A stretch of 64,000 nt of DNA from Coenobita brevimanus (GCA_032717465.1 CM064664.1:4913173-4977172); one strand, 5' to 3'. Positions 34,091 through 46,323 are shown, counted from the stretch's first letter. A program made the numbers and translations. Notes: generated by a model not told the origin, from the sequence alone.

Positions 34091-35384
34091 CTATCTATCT
34101 ATCTATCTATTGCCAGACGCCCCAATCCCGTTTGGGGTGGCCACAAACAAATCGCCTCCAAGTCGCCCTGTCCCCCGCCATTTCACTGCCCTGCTCCCAA
34201 CTCACACCCCCCTCTCTCATATACCTCTCCACCCCATCCCTCCATCTCATCCTCGGCCTCCCCTCCCTCTTCCCCCCTCCACCTCACTCACATACACTCT
34301 CTTCGTCAGTCTTTCACCCTCCATCCTCTCCACATGGCCAAACCACCTCAGTGTGTTCCTCATAACGCTTCCTATCACATCCACATCCACACCACAATGC
34401 TCCTTTATATCCTCATTCGTCAGCCTGTCTCTCCATGTGACTCCACAGGCTCCTCTTAAATAACTCATTTCCACTGCTCTCAATCTTGACTTGTGTCCTT
34501 CCAACAACGTCCAAGCTTCACTTCCATACGTTAGAGTTGGTATCACAATACTGTCATGTAGTAACTTTTTCACTTCCATGCTCACTTCCCTGTTTCTTAT
34601 CACTGCTTTCAAAGAACCAGCAACCTTTCTTCCCTGCTGTACCCTTTCAAGCACTTCACCCTCCAAACCTCCATCCTTACTCATCACACTACGCAAGTAC
34701 TTAAACGTACTCACATTTTCCAATTCCTCACCATCCAACCTCGCTGTACATTCACTGACTTCACCTCTCTCAAAGACCATCACTTTACTCTTCCCTACAT
34801 TCACCTTTAGATTCCGCTTCTTACACACTCTCCCAAACTCATCCACCAAGCCTTGCAGCTCCCCTTCGTCTTCACTCAACAACACAGTATCATCTGCAAA
34901 CAACAGTACAGGGAGTTTCCAAACACTATCCTCTCTCACCAGGGCCACTCCAACATCCACTACCCTACCTTGTACCTCTTTTATTACCCCATACATGTAC
35001 AGATTGAACAACCATGGAGACATGACACATCCCTGTTTCAACCCAACTTTCAAAGAGAAAAATTCACTTAGTTCGCCATCCACATGCACTGCAGCCTTCG
35101 CACCATCATACATACTCTTCACAGCATTCAACAACTTCCCATCTACTCCATATATTATTAACACTTTCCACAATCCTTGTTTATCCAACCTGTCATATGC
35201 TTTCTTCAAATCCATGAAAGCCGCATACAACTTCTTTCCCTTCTCCAGAAACTTTTCCACTAAAGATCTAAGAATGAATATCTGATCTACACAACTTCTT
35301 CCCTTCCTAAAGCCTCCCTGTTCTTCTCCAACTAATTTCTCTGTTCTTTCTCTAACTCTGTCAATAAGTATCCTACCATACACT
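34091..35384 (-). pseudogene. RTE-clade LINE, 5'-truncated, nearly open RT
   Basis: A 378-residue frame (35383-34247) holds most of an RTE reverse transcriptase: GGFRKGRSCVDQIFILR, FMDLKKAYDR, GLKQGCVMSPWLFNLYM, LLFADDTVLLSEDE, then the thumb and the C-terminal WFGHVERMEGERLTKRVY. It begins inside the RT, so the endonuclease is missing, and it ends with a 3' tail of TAGA repeats (34091-34111 on the plus strand). The flanks carry TTTCCTGCAGAT at 34079-34090 and 35385-35396, a target-site duplication of 7 to 12 bp, so the insertion boundaries are certain. The frame is open, so it is a fairly young copy. Confidence 0.9.
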
Positions 35385-35528
35385 TTTCCTGCAGATGATT
35401 ACTAATATTATGAATGCAACAATAATGATGTTCTAAGGCTGAAGAGGTCAGATACTAAATTATGTTACGGGTTGCTATATGTCAATAAATTATCTGCCAG
35501 CGGGAGTCATATGAAACATTAATCAGGC

Positions 35529-35801
35529 TCATGTTTGTCTCGTAGGTCCAGGTGTATGTGAAGGGTGAGGCTCCGACACCAGCAGCCTCTCCACTACAAA
35601 GGCCACACTGCCCAGGGTGATGCCCACCAGGAGAAGCAGCAGAGGTCCCTGCACATGGATAATAGACAGACTCTTGATATTAGTTTGGCTGTGTTCTGCT
35701 CTATCCTGCCCATGCTGTTTTATTTCTTCCCTCTGTTTCATTCGACTTTCACGTGCAGCGGCTTCCATTGCTTCCTTTTTCCACAGCTCATACAGACCAG
35801 C
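35529..35801 (-). CDS. Last exon of an ionotropic receptor (IR/iGluR-like) gene
   Basis: The exon starts at a consensus acceptor (pyrimidine-rich TTTCCTGTTTTCAG, AG at 35802-35803 on the minus strand) and encodes 90 residues to TGA at 35529-35531. It opens with AGLYELWKKEA, matching the end of the ligand-binding S2 lobe (typically SGLY-KW). A charged linker of about 33 residues follows, then SLSIIHVQGPLLLLLVGITL, the lead-in and transmembrane helix (about residues 52-71), then VERLL and a short cytoplasmic tail. In ionotropic receptors the last helix follows an L-L-HLQG-type motif in just this way. The protein would sit in the plasma membrane as a ligand-gated cation channel subunit, often chemosensory. 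No stop or frameshift is seen. Upstream exons are not identified, so it could also be an isolated remnant. Confidence 0.7.
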   Translation of the reverse strand, partial: AGLYELWKKEAMEAAARESRMKQREEIKQHGQDRAEHSQTNIKSLSIIHVQGPLLLLLVGITLGSVAFVVERLLVSEPHPSHTPGPTRQT

Positions 35802-37300
35802 CTGAAAACAGGAAATTGCAGTAGTGAGTCGTGGAAGGACTAAAATAGACTTCGTCAGGTCCTATTGTAGTGAATGTTCTCGTTTTTATGTAAGCCTTGT
35901 AGGAATCTCTTAACCAACACTATTATAACATTGACATTTACTCTTCTGTATTCTAATGCATTGGACACACTGAATTTATGCGTAGTCACCAGTTATACGC
36001 ACAGCGATACATGTACAGTGCATAATGCCAATACAACATGTTAAGAATCGATTTAATAGTCTGTTCTACAACTCTATATAGCAAAACCATTAAATATAAT
36101 GCATCAATCTAGGCTGGTCACTCCTGTCTCTCATTCAAAGAAAAGTGGCTGCTCGGGCTGTAACTAAGATAACTGCTAAGAATACTGTACCGGTCCCTCG
36201 TACTCAGTGGTACCATCACCACATTTTATCGGGCTGTTTGGACTATTTTGATATACCGTAACGTGGCCTAAAACAATGTGGTCGCTGCTTCTTCTTATGT
36301 AGCATGCTTTTGAACAGTCAGGCCACACTGTCAGTAATTACTTCTTTATTATTAGGAACTTGCTCTTCGTCCCCAATTTATCCTTTTCTTCCTCTTTGTG
36401 GAAAATGGTACGGTGCATGTGAATCGTACAAATACGATAATTAGTGCAGTATTTCGCAAAAAAAAAAAAAACAGATATCTTAGTGCAATGAAATGAGATC
36501 CTATACTTTTTAATGCTGGAAAATTATCTATATTATATACTGTATAATGCATCTGAAAAGAATGTTTGCTTTGTTACAGGGTGAAAATATAAAAAAGACA
36601 CTTTTTAAATAATATGAATGTTAATATATTTTCTAGTTACATTCAGCAATTACGTAAAACACTGGTGTTTAATCGCTGAACGGAGTCATCTTTGGAACAG
36701 ATTATCTCATTTAATTCATATAGCTTTGGTTCAAACATGAACCACATCACATTACCTGTATACAAGTAAATGCCAACAATCCTCAAAATTCATAATCTTT
36801 TGATGTAAAGCATTTTTTTCATGTTTTGAACTTTGATGATAATTCTTCGGTACATAGGCTTACATATGACTAATGTGAACTATATAGCCGTCTGATATAT
36901 TCCCATGTATCTCCACTGTTACTGGGGAATACAGGTATAAATTTCAATGAATAACACGTTTGGGCTACATCTGAAGTACTGTATATGTCACGTTTTCAAA
37001 AGCCACCTGCCACGGACTGACATAACTGTTTACAAACCTATTCCTACGAGCACATTAACATTCCGTTAACACTTCTTGCAAAATCCTTCATTTATTAGTT
37101 TATGCTGATAAAATGCCTATATAAAGCATTAAAAATGCCTGTGCATTTTAGTCATCAAATTAAACTTCACCTGTTATGCCACCCAGATAAAGTCATTGTA
37201 AAACCAGATTTCACTGATTTTCGCCTCTAAGATCCCTGGGAAAACACATTATAGGAAATCCTTCTTAAACAAACACAAAGAGAGAGAGGGGGAGGGGGGG
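35802..37300. other. AT-rich DNA, perhaps an intron of the IR gene
   Basis: No repeat family, domain or further exon is recognisable. If the IR gene is intact, this lies within the intron 5' to its last exon on the minus strand. Confidence 0.4.
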
Positions 37301-37329
37301 GAGCTTTCCAAGAAGTAACATCTCAGAAG

Positions 37330-37640
37330 GTCTTACGACCTGTACCTCAGAGGTACCATGAATGAATTTACCAGATATAAGTTGTTACTCAATTCGTGTG
37401 GCGAAAGTATAGCAGAGATGAAGGATCTCTCCACCCACCTCCTCCCCCTGCGGAACGGGCACGTAAAAGGAAGTATAACTAACCCGAGGGAAAAAAGATA
37501 GACTGTGAAATTAGAAGAAATATTCAATGAACAACAAAGTCAGGTCTGGTATAACCCTGAACTGCTCTGTTGACGAAGTGTCAGCTACCTGTGCTGGAAG
37601 ATGATTCCAGATACAACAGACCTTATACGTGAAAGAAAAA
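37330..37640 (-). pseudogene. Relic of a LINE C-terminus
   Basis: On the minus strand, about 37605-37540 reads CCIWNHLPAQVADTSSTEQF, matching the W-N-LP end of Jockey/CR1-type RTs. A 3' untranslated-like stretch follows, rich in GGGGGAGGAGG. No further LINE sequence is recognisable upstream. Confidence 0.55.
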
Positions 37641-37917
37641 AAAAATGCCTAACGTATCATGTGGCATCGTCGCTGGAGGGGTATCAACAACCGATTCAGA
37701 TGGAGTAACAAGGCTGTTATAATAAAAGTAACTTAGTCACTGGGTTGTGTTGAGAGGAAAATAACAACATACTGTAAGTAGATCAGTTATATATCCGTTT
37801 TACATCATGGTTTTCTCTTCACATGCTGGTTATTTAACATAAATCTGGTATTAGAGTTTGATATACATACTTCTTCATAACACACACTGTTACCAGACCC
37901 ATAAACGGAGCTGGGAG

Positions 37918-37970
37918 GCTACAGACAAGTAATGATTTTTATCTTCCAATTTTAGCAAGGCGAGGCGATA

Positions 37971-38042
<72 letters not shown>
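37918..38042 (+). repeat. (TG)n tract with a 50-bp conserved leader
   Basis: The leader GACAAGTAATGATTTTTATC ... TTTAGCAAGGCGAGG (37923-37966) is followed by a pure TG run (37974-38042). The same leader and run occur in reverse orientation at 63904-64000, so this is a dispersed repeat and not just a simple repeat. Confidence 0.8.
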
Positions 38043-38043
<1 letters not shown>

Positions 38044-38149
38044 CGTACCTACTTGTTCCTACCTAGTTGTATGTTTACAGGAATGAGTCAACCTCGTACA
38101 GTCCCGTGTTTTGAACCATTTTTATAATACATGTCTTTAAATTTATGAA

Positions 38150-39800
38150 TTATTTTGGCACACTGTTTCATTCGGTAGTGCATTCCACTGATCAACTGCT
38201 CTGTTTGGGAAACTAAATTTCCTTGTCTTTATCACCTCTCTTTTTGAACAGTTTCCTGCTGTGTCCTCTTGATGTTGCTTTCCCATAGGTTATGTACGGT
38301 ACCCATTTACGTTCATTTTCTCTTTTCCAGTAATGCATTTATATTACATAATCATGTCTCCTCTTTTCCTTCTCTCCTGTAGTGTTGGTGGGTTTAATTT
38401 TTCGAGTCTTTCTTCATAGCTTAGGTCCCTTAAACTTGGTCCCCATCCTGTAGCTGCCCTTTATACCTTTTCAATCTTATCTAAGTGTTTTTTGAGATGT
38501 GGATTCCAAACTACTGATGCATACTCCAAAATTGGTCTAATGAATGCTACAATCTTTCTCAGCACGTCTTCATTTATGTATGTTCAATGCTACCATCATA
38601 TTAGCAAGCAGAGTGTACATATTCCTTACTTTTTCATTTATGTGGTCAGCCGGTGATAGTCTGTCATTGATACTCATGCCTAAATGTTTTTCCCTTTCTG
38701 ATGTGTGTAGGGATGAGCTTCCTAATTTCTAGTCCCAGTCTGGTCTTTCTTCACGTTTACCAAATTTTATTACATAATATTTGTCCACACTGAATTCCAT
38801 TTGCCATCTATTGCTCCATTCATGAAGCTTATTTAATTCCTCTTGTAGCTCTGTGCAAGAGTCTGTGTAATCTCCCTTTGTATTTTTGCATCATCAGCAA
38901 ACATGTTTAGGTAGCTTCCATTTCCAATGTTGCTGTCCATGTCATTTATATATACTAAAAACATAACTGGTGCCAGCACCAAGCCCTGTGGAACTCCATT
39001 TGTCACATGTCTCCGTGACGAGTAATTTCCCCATAGCACTGTTCTCATTTCCCTTTTACTGAGAAAATCTTGCATCCAATCGTACAGTTTACCTTGGATT
39101 CCTCCTTGATTGTACAGTTTCCATAAAAGTCTTTTGTGTGGTACTCTGTCAAATGTTTTCTAGAAATCCAAATATATGCTGTCTACCCAGCCATCTCTTT
39201 TCTGTATCATTTCTGCAACTCTGTCATAGTAACATAATAGATTGGTAACACATGATTTTCCCTTTCTAAAACCAAACTGTCTTTCAGTTATCATATTGTT
39301 TTTCCAGGTGATTTACCTAATTCTTTGTATTACTTTTTCTGACATCTTGCTTACGACGCTGGTAGGTGATACTGGTTGGTAGTTAAGTGGATTTTGTCTA
39401 ACTCCTTTCGTGAAAGGGGGAACAATGTTTGCTTTCTTCCAAATATCAGGTAGCTTTCCTTGTCTTAAGGATTCTTTGAATATTAATTGTAATGGACTGC
39501 TTAACTCTTTTGCACATTCCTGTAATACCCAATATGAAAACTCGTCAGGGCCATTGGATTTTCCCCTGTCTAGTTTCCTCATCACTTTCTGGACCTCTTG
39601 TCTTGTTATACGTATATTTGTTAATGTGTGTGTGGGAATGCTTGTTTGTCTTTCTTTAGTAAAAACTGACCGGAAATTTATGTTTAGTACTTCACAAATA
39701 TCTTCTTCATTGATACAGATTTTCCCTTCATCCATGGTCGATGGTACTTTATCTTTTACTTTTGATCTGCTTCGTATGTAGCTGTAACCCAATTTCGGCT
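38150..39800 (-). pseudogene. CR1-like reverse transcriptase (second copy)
   Basis: Frame 39792-39313 has RGKSNGPDEFSYWVLQEC and NYQPVSPTSVVSK. Frame 39075-38833 has NGVPQGLVLAPVMFLVYIND and FADDAKI, then breaks. The thumb continues to about 38150 with many frame breaks. The canonical FADD supports the view that SADD in array units 1 and 2 is derived. Confidence 0.8.
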
Positions 39801-39839
39801 GATCTGTACTTTCATTTACAATGTCTTCCTCATACTACC

Positions 39840-41562
39840 TTTGAGCTTCTCTCCTTATCCTTGTATAATCAATTCTTGCCTGCTTGTAGTTGTTATATGC
39901 TCTCTTACATTTATGTCGTGTGTATCTGATTCACAGCAAATCTCTTTTCTCTTTCGCAATTTTACAGTATTAAACCATTTTTTTATCCTTAGTACCGGGT
40001 ATTTGTGCAATGAGACATAATTTTGGACTCCTGTTTCATAAAAATCACCAGAATTATTTATATATAACATTTATATCTTGTCCTCTTAGCTCCTTTTCCC
40101 ACTCTGTATCGTTGGAATACTTCTTTAGGTCATGATAGTTTCCCTTCTTATAGTTTAGCCCCTTTTTGTAATTTCCATTACCTCTAACTATATCATATGC
40201 TGTCCTGAAATTGTAATCTAGTACTGTATGATCGCTTTTGCTGAATGCCGTGTAACAGATTATATTGTCAATTTCATTTTCATGCCTAGTGATTATGAGA
40301 TCTAGTAATGAGGGGTCTTCTGGTCCCCTGTTTCTGGTGTTCTCGTTTACATATTGTGTTAGAATGCATTCCTGTATAAGATCCAAATGCTTTTGATCCC
40401 AACAACTTTCATGGCTTTTTACATCTAGTGTATTCCAGTGTATATAACTGTAAAAATCTCCCATTAGAATAATTTTGTAGTAGGGTTCTTAAACTCTGAA
40501 ATATCTTTTCTGCCAGGTCTTCATAATCACCTCTGTCCCACATGTTTGTCTTGGGTGGCATATATATATTTGCCACAGTTATTAAACCATATGGTGGTGA
40601 GAAATGGGCAGTGAAGGAGGAAGATATTCGCCGGCTCTGACGTACAGAAATGACAATGATTAGGTGGATGTGCAGTGCGTCCCTGCGTCCAAGGCCTGGA
40701 GGGGCTGGGTTTACGTTGGAAGAGTTGAGAGGTAGGATGGGACTGGAGTGTATTGGTGTTGTGATTAGGAGAGATAGATTGAGATGGTTTGGACATGTGG
40801 AGAGGATGGGGAATGATAATTGGGTGAGGAAGGTGAGAAGTGTTAATATTGGGGGTGGGGTTATGAGGGGTAGACCGAGAAAGACATGGGACGATGTCAT
40901 TAAGTGTGACCTCAGGGTTAAGGGACTGAACAGGGAGGCTGCAATGGATCATGCAGCGTGGAGAGCCGCCATTAGGTGACCAAGGCCGACACATGCAAGC
41001 ATGTTGGAGCCTTTAAAAACAAAAAACGATGAGTACTAATCTCTACTGCAACTAATTCAACTGATGAGGGTATGTCTATTTCTATCTCTTTTACTTGGAG
41101 TCTTTTCTCTGTTTGTATCATAACTCCTCCTCCTTTCTTAACATTTCTGTCATTTCGCCAAATATTGTACTCATCCAAATTTTAAGAGTCCTTTGATATC
41201 CCTGAGGTGATTATTATTTCTGTTATACACATAATATGATGCTCATTTTCTATGATATAGTCTTTTATCTCTAATAATTTGGGTACCATTCCAACTACAT
41301 TTGAGTATATTAACTTAGGCATTTTGTTTACATCATATTTGACATTGGCTGAGTCTACTATTTTGCTTTTATTTTATCCCTGCTGTTTATGTGCCATTTT
41401 TTTTTACATGCTATCCTACTACTTTATGAAACAAATACTTCTCTCTTCATCTGATCTTGCATCATCTTTCTTTTTGCTTCTTCTCTCTTTTCCTTTAGTA
41501 ATCCCCATTTCTCTTGAGTCAGGCACCTTTTAATCCGCACTTATTTGTACTACTCTGATTCC
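39840..41562 (-). pseudogene. CR1-like endonuclease (second copy, interrupted)
   Basis: Frame 40464-40054 has the part after the central GDF-N motif (MGDFYSYIHWNTLDV) through SKSDHTVLDYNF. Frame 41178-40972 carries DEYNIWRNDRNVKKGGG, ending at the inserted fragment. The segment 41521-41562 has IKRCLTQE, the ORF1 tail. The endonuclease is split by the insertion at 40589-41027. Confidence 0.8.
40589..41027 (+). mobile_element. 5'-truncated RTE-like LINE fragment (same family as 46324-50785)
   Basis: The fragment encodes TMIRWMCSASLRPRPGGAGF, RLRWFGHVERM and GRPRKTWDDVIKCDLRVKG, then a 3' end GGCCGACACATGCAAGCATG and an A-rich tail. It matches 46340-46770 in reverse complement. It sits in the CR1 endonuclease in the opposite orientation. 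I could not define a clean target duplication. Confidence 0.85.
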
Positions 41563-44498
41563 TTAACCCTCTCGCACTCTCCCGACGCCACCTGTGTCCA
41601 ACCACTTCCAAGTACTGAGTGACAGTGTCTGTCCAGCCCAGACCTCACACTCCCACACTCCTCATTCTGCGATTCATGGGGTGTCAGAAACTGATCTCAA
41701 TCATTTCATTCCCCCGCCCTTATTATAACTGTATTGTTTTGAAACTGGTTTATGTTACAGATTAATGAATGATCTTCCTAATGAACGAAAAATATCTCAA
41801 TAAAAGGAACTACCATATTTTATCATTCACTTAATTTTTCAATGCTCATTTACTCTATCTATCTATCAATTGCCAGACGCCTTAATCCCGTTCGGGGTGG
41901 CCAGAAACAAATCGCCTCCACGTCGCCCTGTCCCCCGCCATTTCACTGCCCCGCTCCCAACTCACACACACCCTCTCTCATATACCTCTCCACCTCATCC
42001 CTCCATCTCATCCTCGGCCTCCCCTTCCTTCTCCCCCCCACCACCTCACTCACATACACTCTCTTCGTCAGTCTTTCACCCTCCATCCTCTCCACATGGC
42101 GAAACCACCTCAGTGCATTCCTCCTAACGCTGCCTATCACATTCACATCCACACCACAACGCTCCTTTATATCCTCATTTGTCAGCCTGTCTCTCCATGT
42201 GACTCCACAGGCTTCTCTTAAATAACTCATTTCCACTGCTCTCACTCTTGACTTGTGTCCTTCCAGCAACGTCCAAACTTCAATTCCATACGTTAGAGTT
42301 GGTATCACAATACTGTCATGTAGTAACTTTTTCACTTCCATGCTCACTTCCCTGTTTCTCATCACTACTTTCAAGGAACCAGCAACCTTTCTTCCCTGCT
42401 GTACCCTTTCAAACACTTCATCTTCCAAACCTCCATCCTTACTCATCAAACTACCCAAGTACTTAAGCATACTCATATTTTCCAATTCCTCACCATCCAA
42501 CCTCGCTGTACATTCACTGACTTCACCTCTCTCAAAGACCACTTTACTCTTCTCTACATTCACCTTTAGATTCCGTTTCTTACACACTCCCAAACTCATC
42601 CACCAAGCCTTGCAGCTTCCCTTCGTCTTCACTCAACAACACAGTATCATCTGCAAATACAATACCCTCTCTCACCAGGGCCACTCCAACATCAACTACC
42701 CTACCTTGTACCTCCTTTATTACCCCCATCTAAGTACAGATTGAACAGCCATGGAGCCATGATACATCCCTGTTTCAACCCAACCTTCAAATAGAAAAAT
42801 TCACTCAGTTCACCATCAACACGCACTGCAGCCTTAGCACCGTCATACATACTTTTCACAGAATTCAACAACTTCCCATCTACTCCATATATTCTTAATA
42901 CTTTCCACAATCCTTGTCTATCGACCCTGTTATATGCTTTCTCCAAATCCATGAAAGCCGCATACAACTTCTTTCCCTTCTCTAGAAACTTTTCCACTAA
43001 AGATCTAAGAATGAATATCTGATCTACACAACCTCTTCCCTTCCTAAAGCCTCCCTGTTCTTCTCCAACTAATTCCTCTGTTCTTTCTCTAACTCTGTCA
43101 GTAAGTAACCTACCATACACTTTTCCCATTATACCAAGAAGACAAATGCCCCTATGATTACCACACACTTCTTTTTCCCCTTTTCCTTTGTACAAGGAAA
43201 TACTTATACCTGACTTCCAATCCTCCGGGACTCTACCTTCCTCCCAGGCCAATCTGCACACCTTCCACATCCATTCTACTGCTATCTCTCACTCATGCTT
43301 CAGCATTTCACCACACACTCCATCAATTCCTGGGGCTTTCCCCAGTTTACTCACAGACATATAAACATTTCAGCAATGATTATAGAGTATGGTAGAGCAT
43401 TTATTTGCCATCCATTTCGTAAAAAAATTACACTTCTAGCTATACTGGAATTTTTTTTTATGGCATACGGAATAACAATAGTCGTTCATCACACCTGGCC
43501 GCTCTGAGTGAACTGTTTGATGTCATTTCATTCTCGCCCGCCCAGGCCTCACGCTTCCCGCATTCCTCACTCAGTGATTTGTGGGGCATCGAAAAAATGA
43601 TTACAATCATTTCAGTCTCTTGCCCTAAGTTTTAACTGTGTTGTTATGAAACTGATACATGTTACAAATGAATAAGTGATCTTCCTAATGAATGAAAAAA
43701 AAAAAATGAAGGATATAAAACACCATACTTTGTCGTTCAGTAATGTATTCATTTACTCTTTGTGAAAAAAATACAGTGTGTGAGTACTGTATATATGTCA
43801 GAGTGTAAATAATTACATAACTGAACGACAAAGTATAGTGTTTTATATCCTTCATTTTTTTTTATTCATTAGGAAGATCATCTATTAATTTGTAACATGT
43901 ATCTGTTTCATAACAATACAGTAAAAAATTAAGGCAGGGGATTGAAATGACTAATCATTTTTCGATGCCGCACAAATCACTGAGTGAGGAATGCAGGGAG
44001 TGTGAGGCCTGGGCGGGCGAGAATGAAATGATACCAAACAGTTCATTCAGCGCGGCCAGGTGTGATGAATGACTATTGTTATTCCGGATGCCATAAAAAA
44101 AAAATCTAGTATAGCTAGAAGTGTCATTTTTTTACGAAATGGATCGCAGATAAATGCTTTACAATATTCTATAATCATTGCCAAAATGTTTATATGTCTG
44201 AGAGTAAATGAGCACTGAATAAATAAGTGAATGATAAAATATGGTCACTCCTTTTTTTATTTTTTTTCATTCATTACGAAGATCAAAGAACAACTTGTTA
44301 TGAAAAAAAAAAAAAAAAATACAGCAAAATATATGGTTGGACTCAACCTACTTCGAAAGAGTGTGAGCGGTTGATTTCACTTGGACGAATCCTGAGTCAA
44401 AAGAGAGTGAGTGGTTGGATTTCCCTTGGCCGAATCCTGCCTTGAAAGAGTGCGAGCGGTTGTGTTCTTCACCGGGCCCCCGTGTATGAAAGGGTTAA
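41563..44498. mobile_element. Foldback element with TTAA ends inside CR1
   Basis: The edges read TTAACCCTCTCGCACTC (41563) and GAAAGGGTTAA (44498), and CR1 homology resumes on both sides. Without the RTE insert (41856-43345) the element is almost one long inverted repeat: the left arm 41567-41848 plus 43346-43775 pairs with about 43805-44490. Within one arm, 41640-41850 and 43530-43770 are also similar to each other. There is no transposase. The TTAA flank and CCC/GGG ends suggest mobilisation by a piggyBac-type transposase. Confidence 0.8.
41856..43345 (-). pseudogene. RTE-clade LINE nested in the foldback element
   Basis: Frames 43270-42701 and 42632-41943 hold RT motifs: WKSGISISLYKGKG, GGFRKGRGCVDQIFILR, FMDLEKAYNRVDRQG, GLKQGCIMAPWLFNLYLDG, then, after a deletion around the FADD box (42655-42665), the thumb to WFRHVERMEGERLTKRVY. 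The 3' tail is GATA-type repeats at 41856-41867. TTTACTC occurs at 41849-41855 and 43346-43352 as target-site duplication. It is the same family as 34091-35384 but extends further 5'. Confidence 0.9.
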
Positions 44499-45290
44499 TT
44501 TTGTTAGCATTTTTTGATAACTCTTGTAGAGTGTTCACACCTTGAGGGGCCTTGACCTGTTTCTCTAATATTTCCAAAATCTCTTAAAATCCTCTGCATC
44601 TTTCTCACAGATTACGTCTGATACTACTTTCAATATGTTCAATATATTTACCACCACTTTGTTGTCTCTGGTGATTGTTTCTTATTTCTTCTTCACCTCT
44701 ACCAGTGATGACTATAAATCTGTAAACCCCAGCTATTTCCTTTATCAGCCTTGGGTTCTTCCTTATGATGTCTATCACCTCTTTTGTCATGGCCTTTGCT
44801 TCAATCTTGTTTTTTGGAGCTTGACTTGTTTTGGCTACCTCTGCCCGTTTAATTTGTACTTCCTCTGTGTAGTTTCTCATAATTTAATTCGCCTGAGTTA
44901 TCATTGTCTCTATTCTGCTCTGCCAGATCACCTGCTTGTCTAATTATATGTTAATCATCATTGTACTCTACCAAAACTCTTTCATGGGTGACTACTGTAT
45001 TTCCCACTTCGTTTGCTTTCTTCCTCAGAATGTCTACCTCAGCTTGTGGGTCACCTATTGTTGCATCTTTTCTGTTAAATTCGTTTACCAGTTCCTCATT
45101 TTCCCCCCATTTGTTGGTACAATTCCTTCCTTATTTCATCCAATTCCAGTTTGAAAGTTTCTTCCAATCTGTTCACTTTCTCAGCTAATTTATTAAATGT
45201 AACCAGTTCCACCAGGTCTGTGTAGTCATCATTTTGTTTTTTACTGTTTTCCTGCCTCTTACCTAGTTGCACTTCTTGAGAGTAGGCCAT
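44499..45290 (-). pseudogene. CR1-like ORF1 (second copy)
   Basis: Frame 45290-45096 starts MAYSQEVQLGKRQE and contains a Leu/Glu heptad coiled coil. Frame 44880-44605 contains the middle part with FIVITGRGEEEI, matching IVITGIEEEE of the array copy. The next frame piece ends at KNANKI, directly at the foldback insertion. The start Met at 45290 is the best 5' end available for this ORF1 family in the window. Confidence 0.75.
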
Positions 45291-45481
45291 CTTATAGAAA
45301 TATACTTTTCTACTTACAGTTTAGCGTGTCCGTTTCGTCATTGTCGGAATTTACCCTGGTCTCGTCTGTTTACCCGACGCAGCTCCTGTCATCTGCTAAT
45401 ACAGCAAACTCCTCAGGGCTCTGACCACTTCATATATTTCCTTTGGAAGTATATCAAGTGTGTGTGTGTGTGTGTGTGTGT
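45291..45481. other. CR1 5' flank and (GT)n tract
   Basis: Sequence upstream of CR1 ORF1 has no coding signal and ends in a GT run at about 45459-45481, after which LINE-J homology starts. Confidence 0.5.
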
Positions 45482-46059
45482 TCCTGAAATATCTAAAAGT
45501 TGTGGAAGAATATTCACCAAACCATAATGAAACAACAATTGCGTGGATGGACATAAGTGATTAACTTTTGGTTAGGATTTGATCAAAGGTGACTGAATAC
45601 CAGCCGTCATACATCAAACTGCATTTTGGCGAATATCTTAGCAAGACATAGAGATATTTTCTTATAATTAGGGTCCAAGATATTTTGCCAGTGATTAGCA
45701 TTTGGCCCCCAAATGCTTTTGTTTTCTATTTCACGAGATTTCTAAGTTTAACCCAGCAGAAACCATTGTTACCCTGGGGTAACAGTTTGGTGCATTTTCA
45801 AAACATGAATAAGGAGGGAACCCCAGGTTGGGTCCTATGATCTCTGGTACTATGACATGATAGATGAATGGTAGTAAGTTAAGAACCTTCCCCACAAAAT
45901 CCCATCTGCAGCAACTCAGGGTTTTGGACGGTTAAGTGTAGCTGCAGAGTATGTAACCCATCTTTCATGACATTCTTTAGGAGCTGTAGCAAAATTCTGT
46001 TATCATTTGCGTGAAGATACCCTGCCATGCCTCGTCTTGTAATAGCTGCTCCACAGTGG

Positions 46060-46323
46060 ACCTGTTGAGGTGTTTAAGCAAATTGGGAGGAACTTCAACT
46101 GCCCGCATCAGAGTTTCATCTTCTGTATTTGCCTTCAGGAGACTATGGTCAGAAACAAGACTCTCCCTGCCCTAAGAGGATATACAGTTCTCCACTCACC
46201 AGCTGTTATGGACAGTGATACTCGAGGTGACCGTCCTCTACTTTGCTGTAGCCTACTGTCTGGTCTCTCCTTCAGGCTGTGGTTGTTCGGTTACGCCTGG
46301 GGAGGAGTTTCATATTCTGTTCG
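46060..46323 (+). pseudogene. LINE-J endonuclease, N-terminal part
   Basis: The frame from 46070 reads IGRNFNCPHQSFIFCICLQE, where the final QE matches the catalytic Glu box of apurinic-type endonucleases, then LRGYTVLHSPAVMDSDTRGD. It aligns with 63265-63005 (minus). It is cut by the RTE-like insertion at 46324. Confidence 0.7.

Larger units (their letters stand above)
38043..45290 (-). mobile_element. Second CR1-like LINE, old, near full length
   Basis: The same order as the array LINE is present: 3' tail repeats (CCTACCTAGTTGTATG, near 38060), RT, endonuclease, ORF1. It is more diverged and broken than the array copies, and is interrupted by an RTE-like fragment at 40589-41027 and a foldback element at 41563-44498. 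It provides the outgroup state for several positions, for example GGIQG at the RT stop of the array copies. Confidence 0.85.

Noticed and set aside
34491..35285. 264-codon plus-strand frame
   Set aside because: It is the antisense of the RTE reverse transcriptase at 34247-35383, which has clear motifs.
37979..38042. CRISPR-like or regularly spaced repeats
   Set aside because: The tract is a pure dinucleotide run with no spacers; no interspaced repeat array exists in the window.
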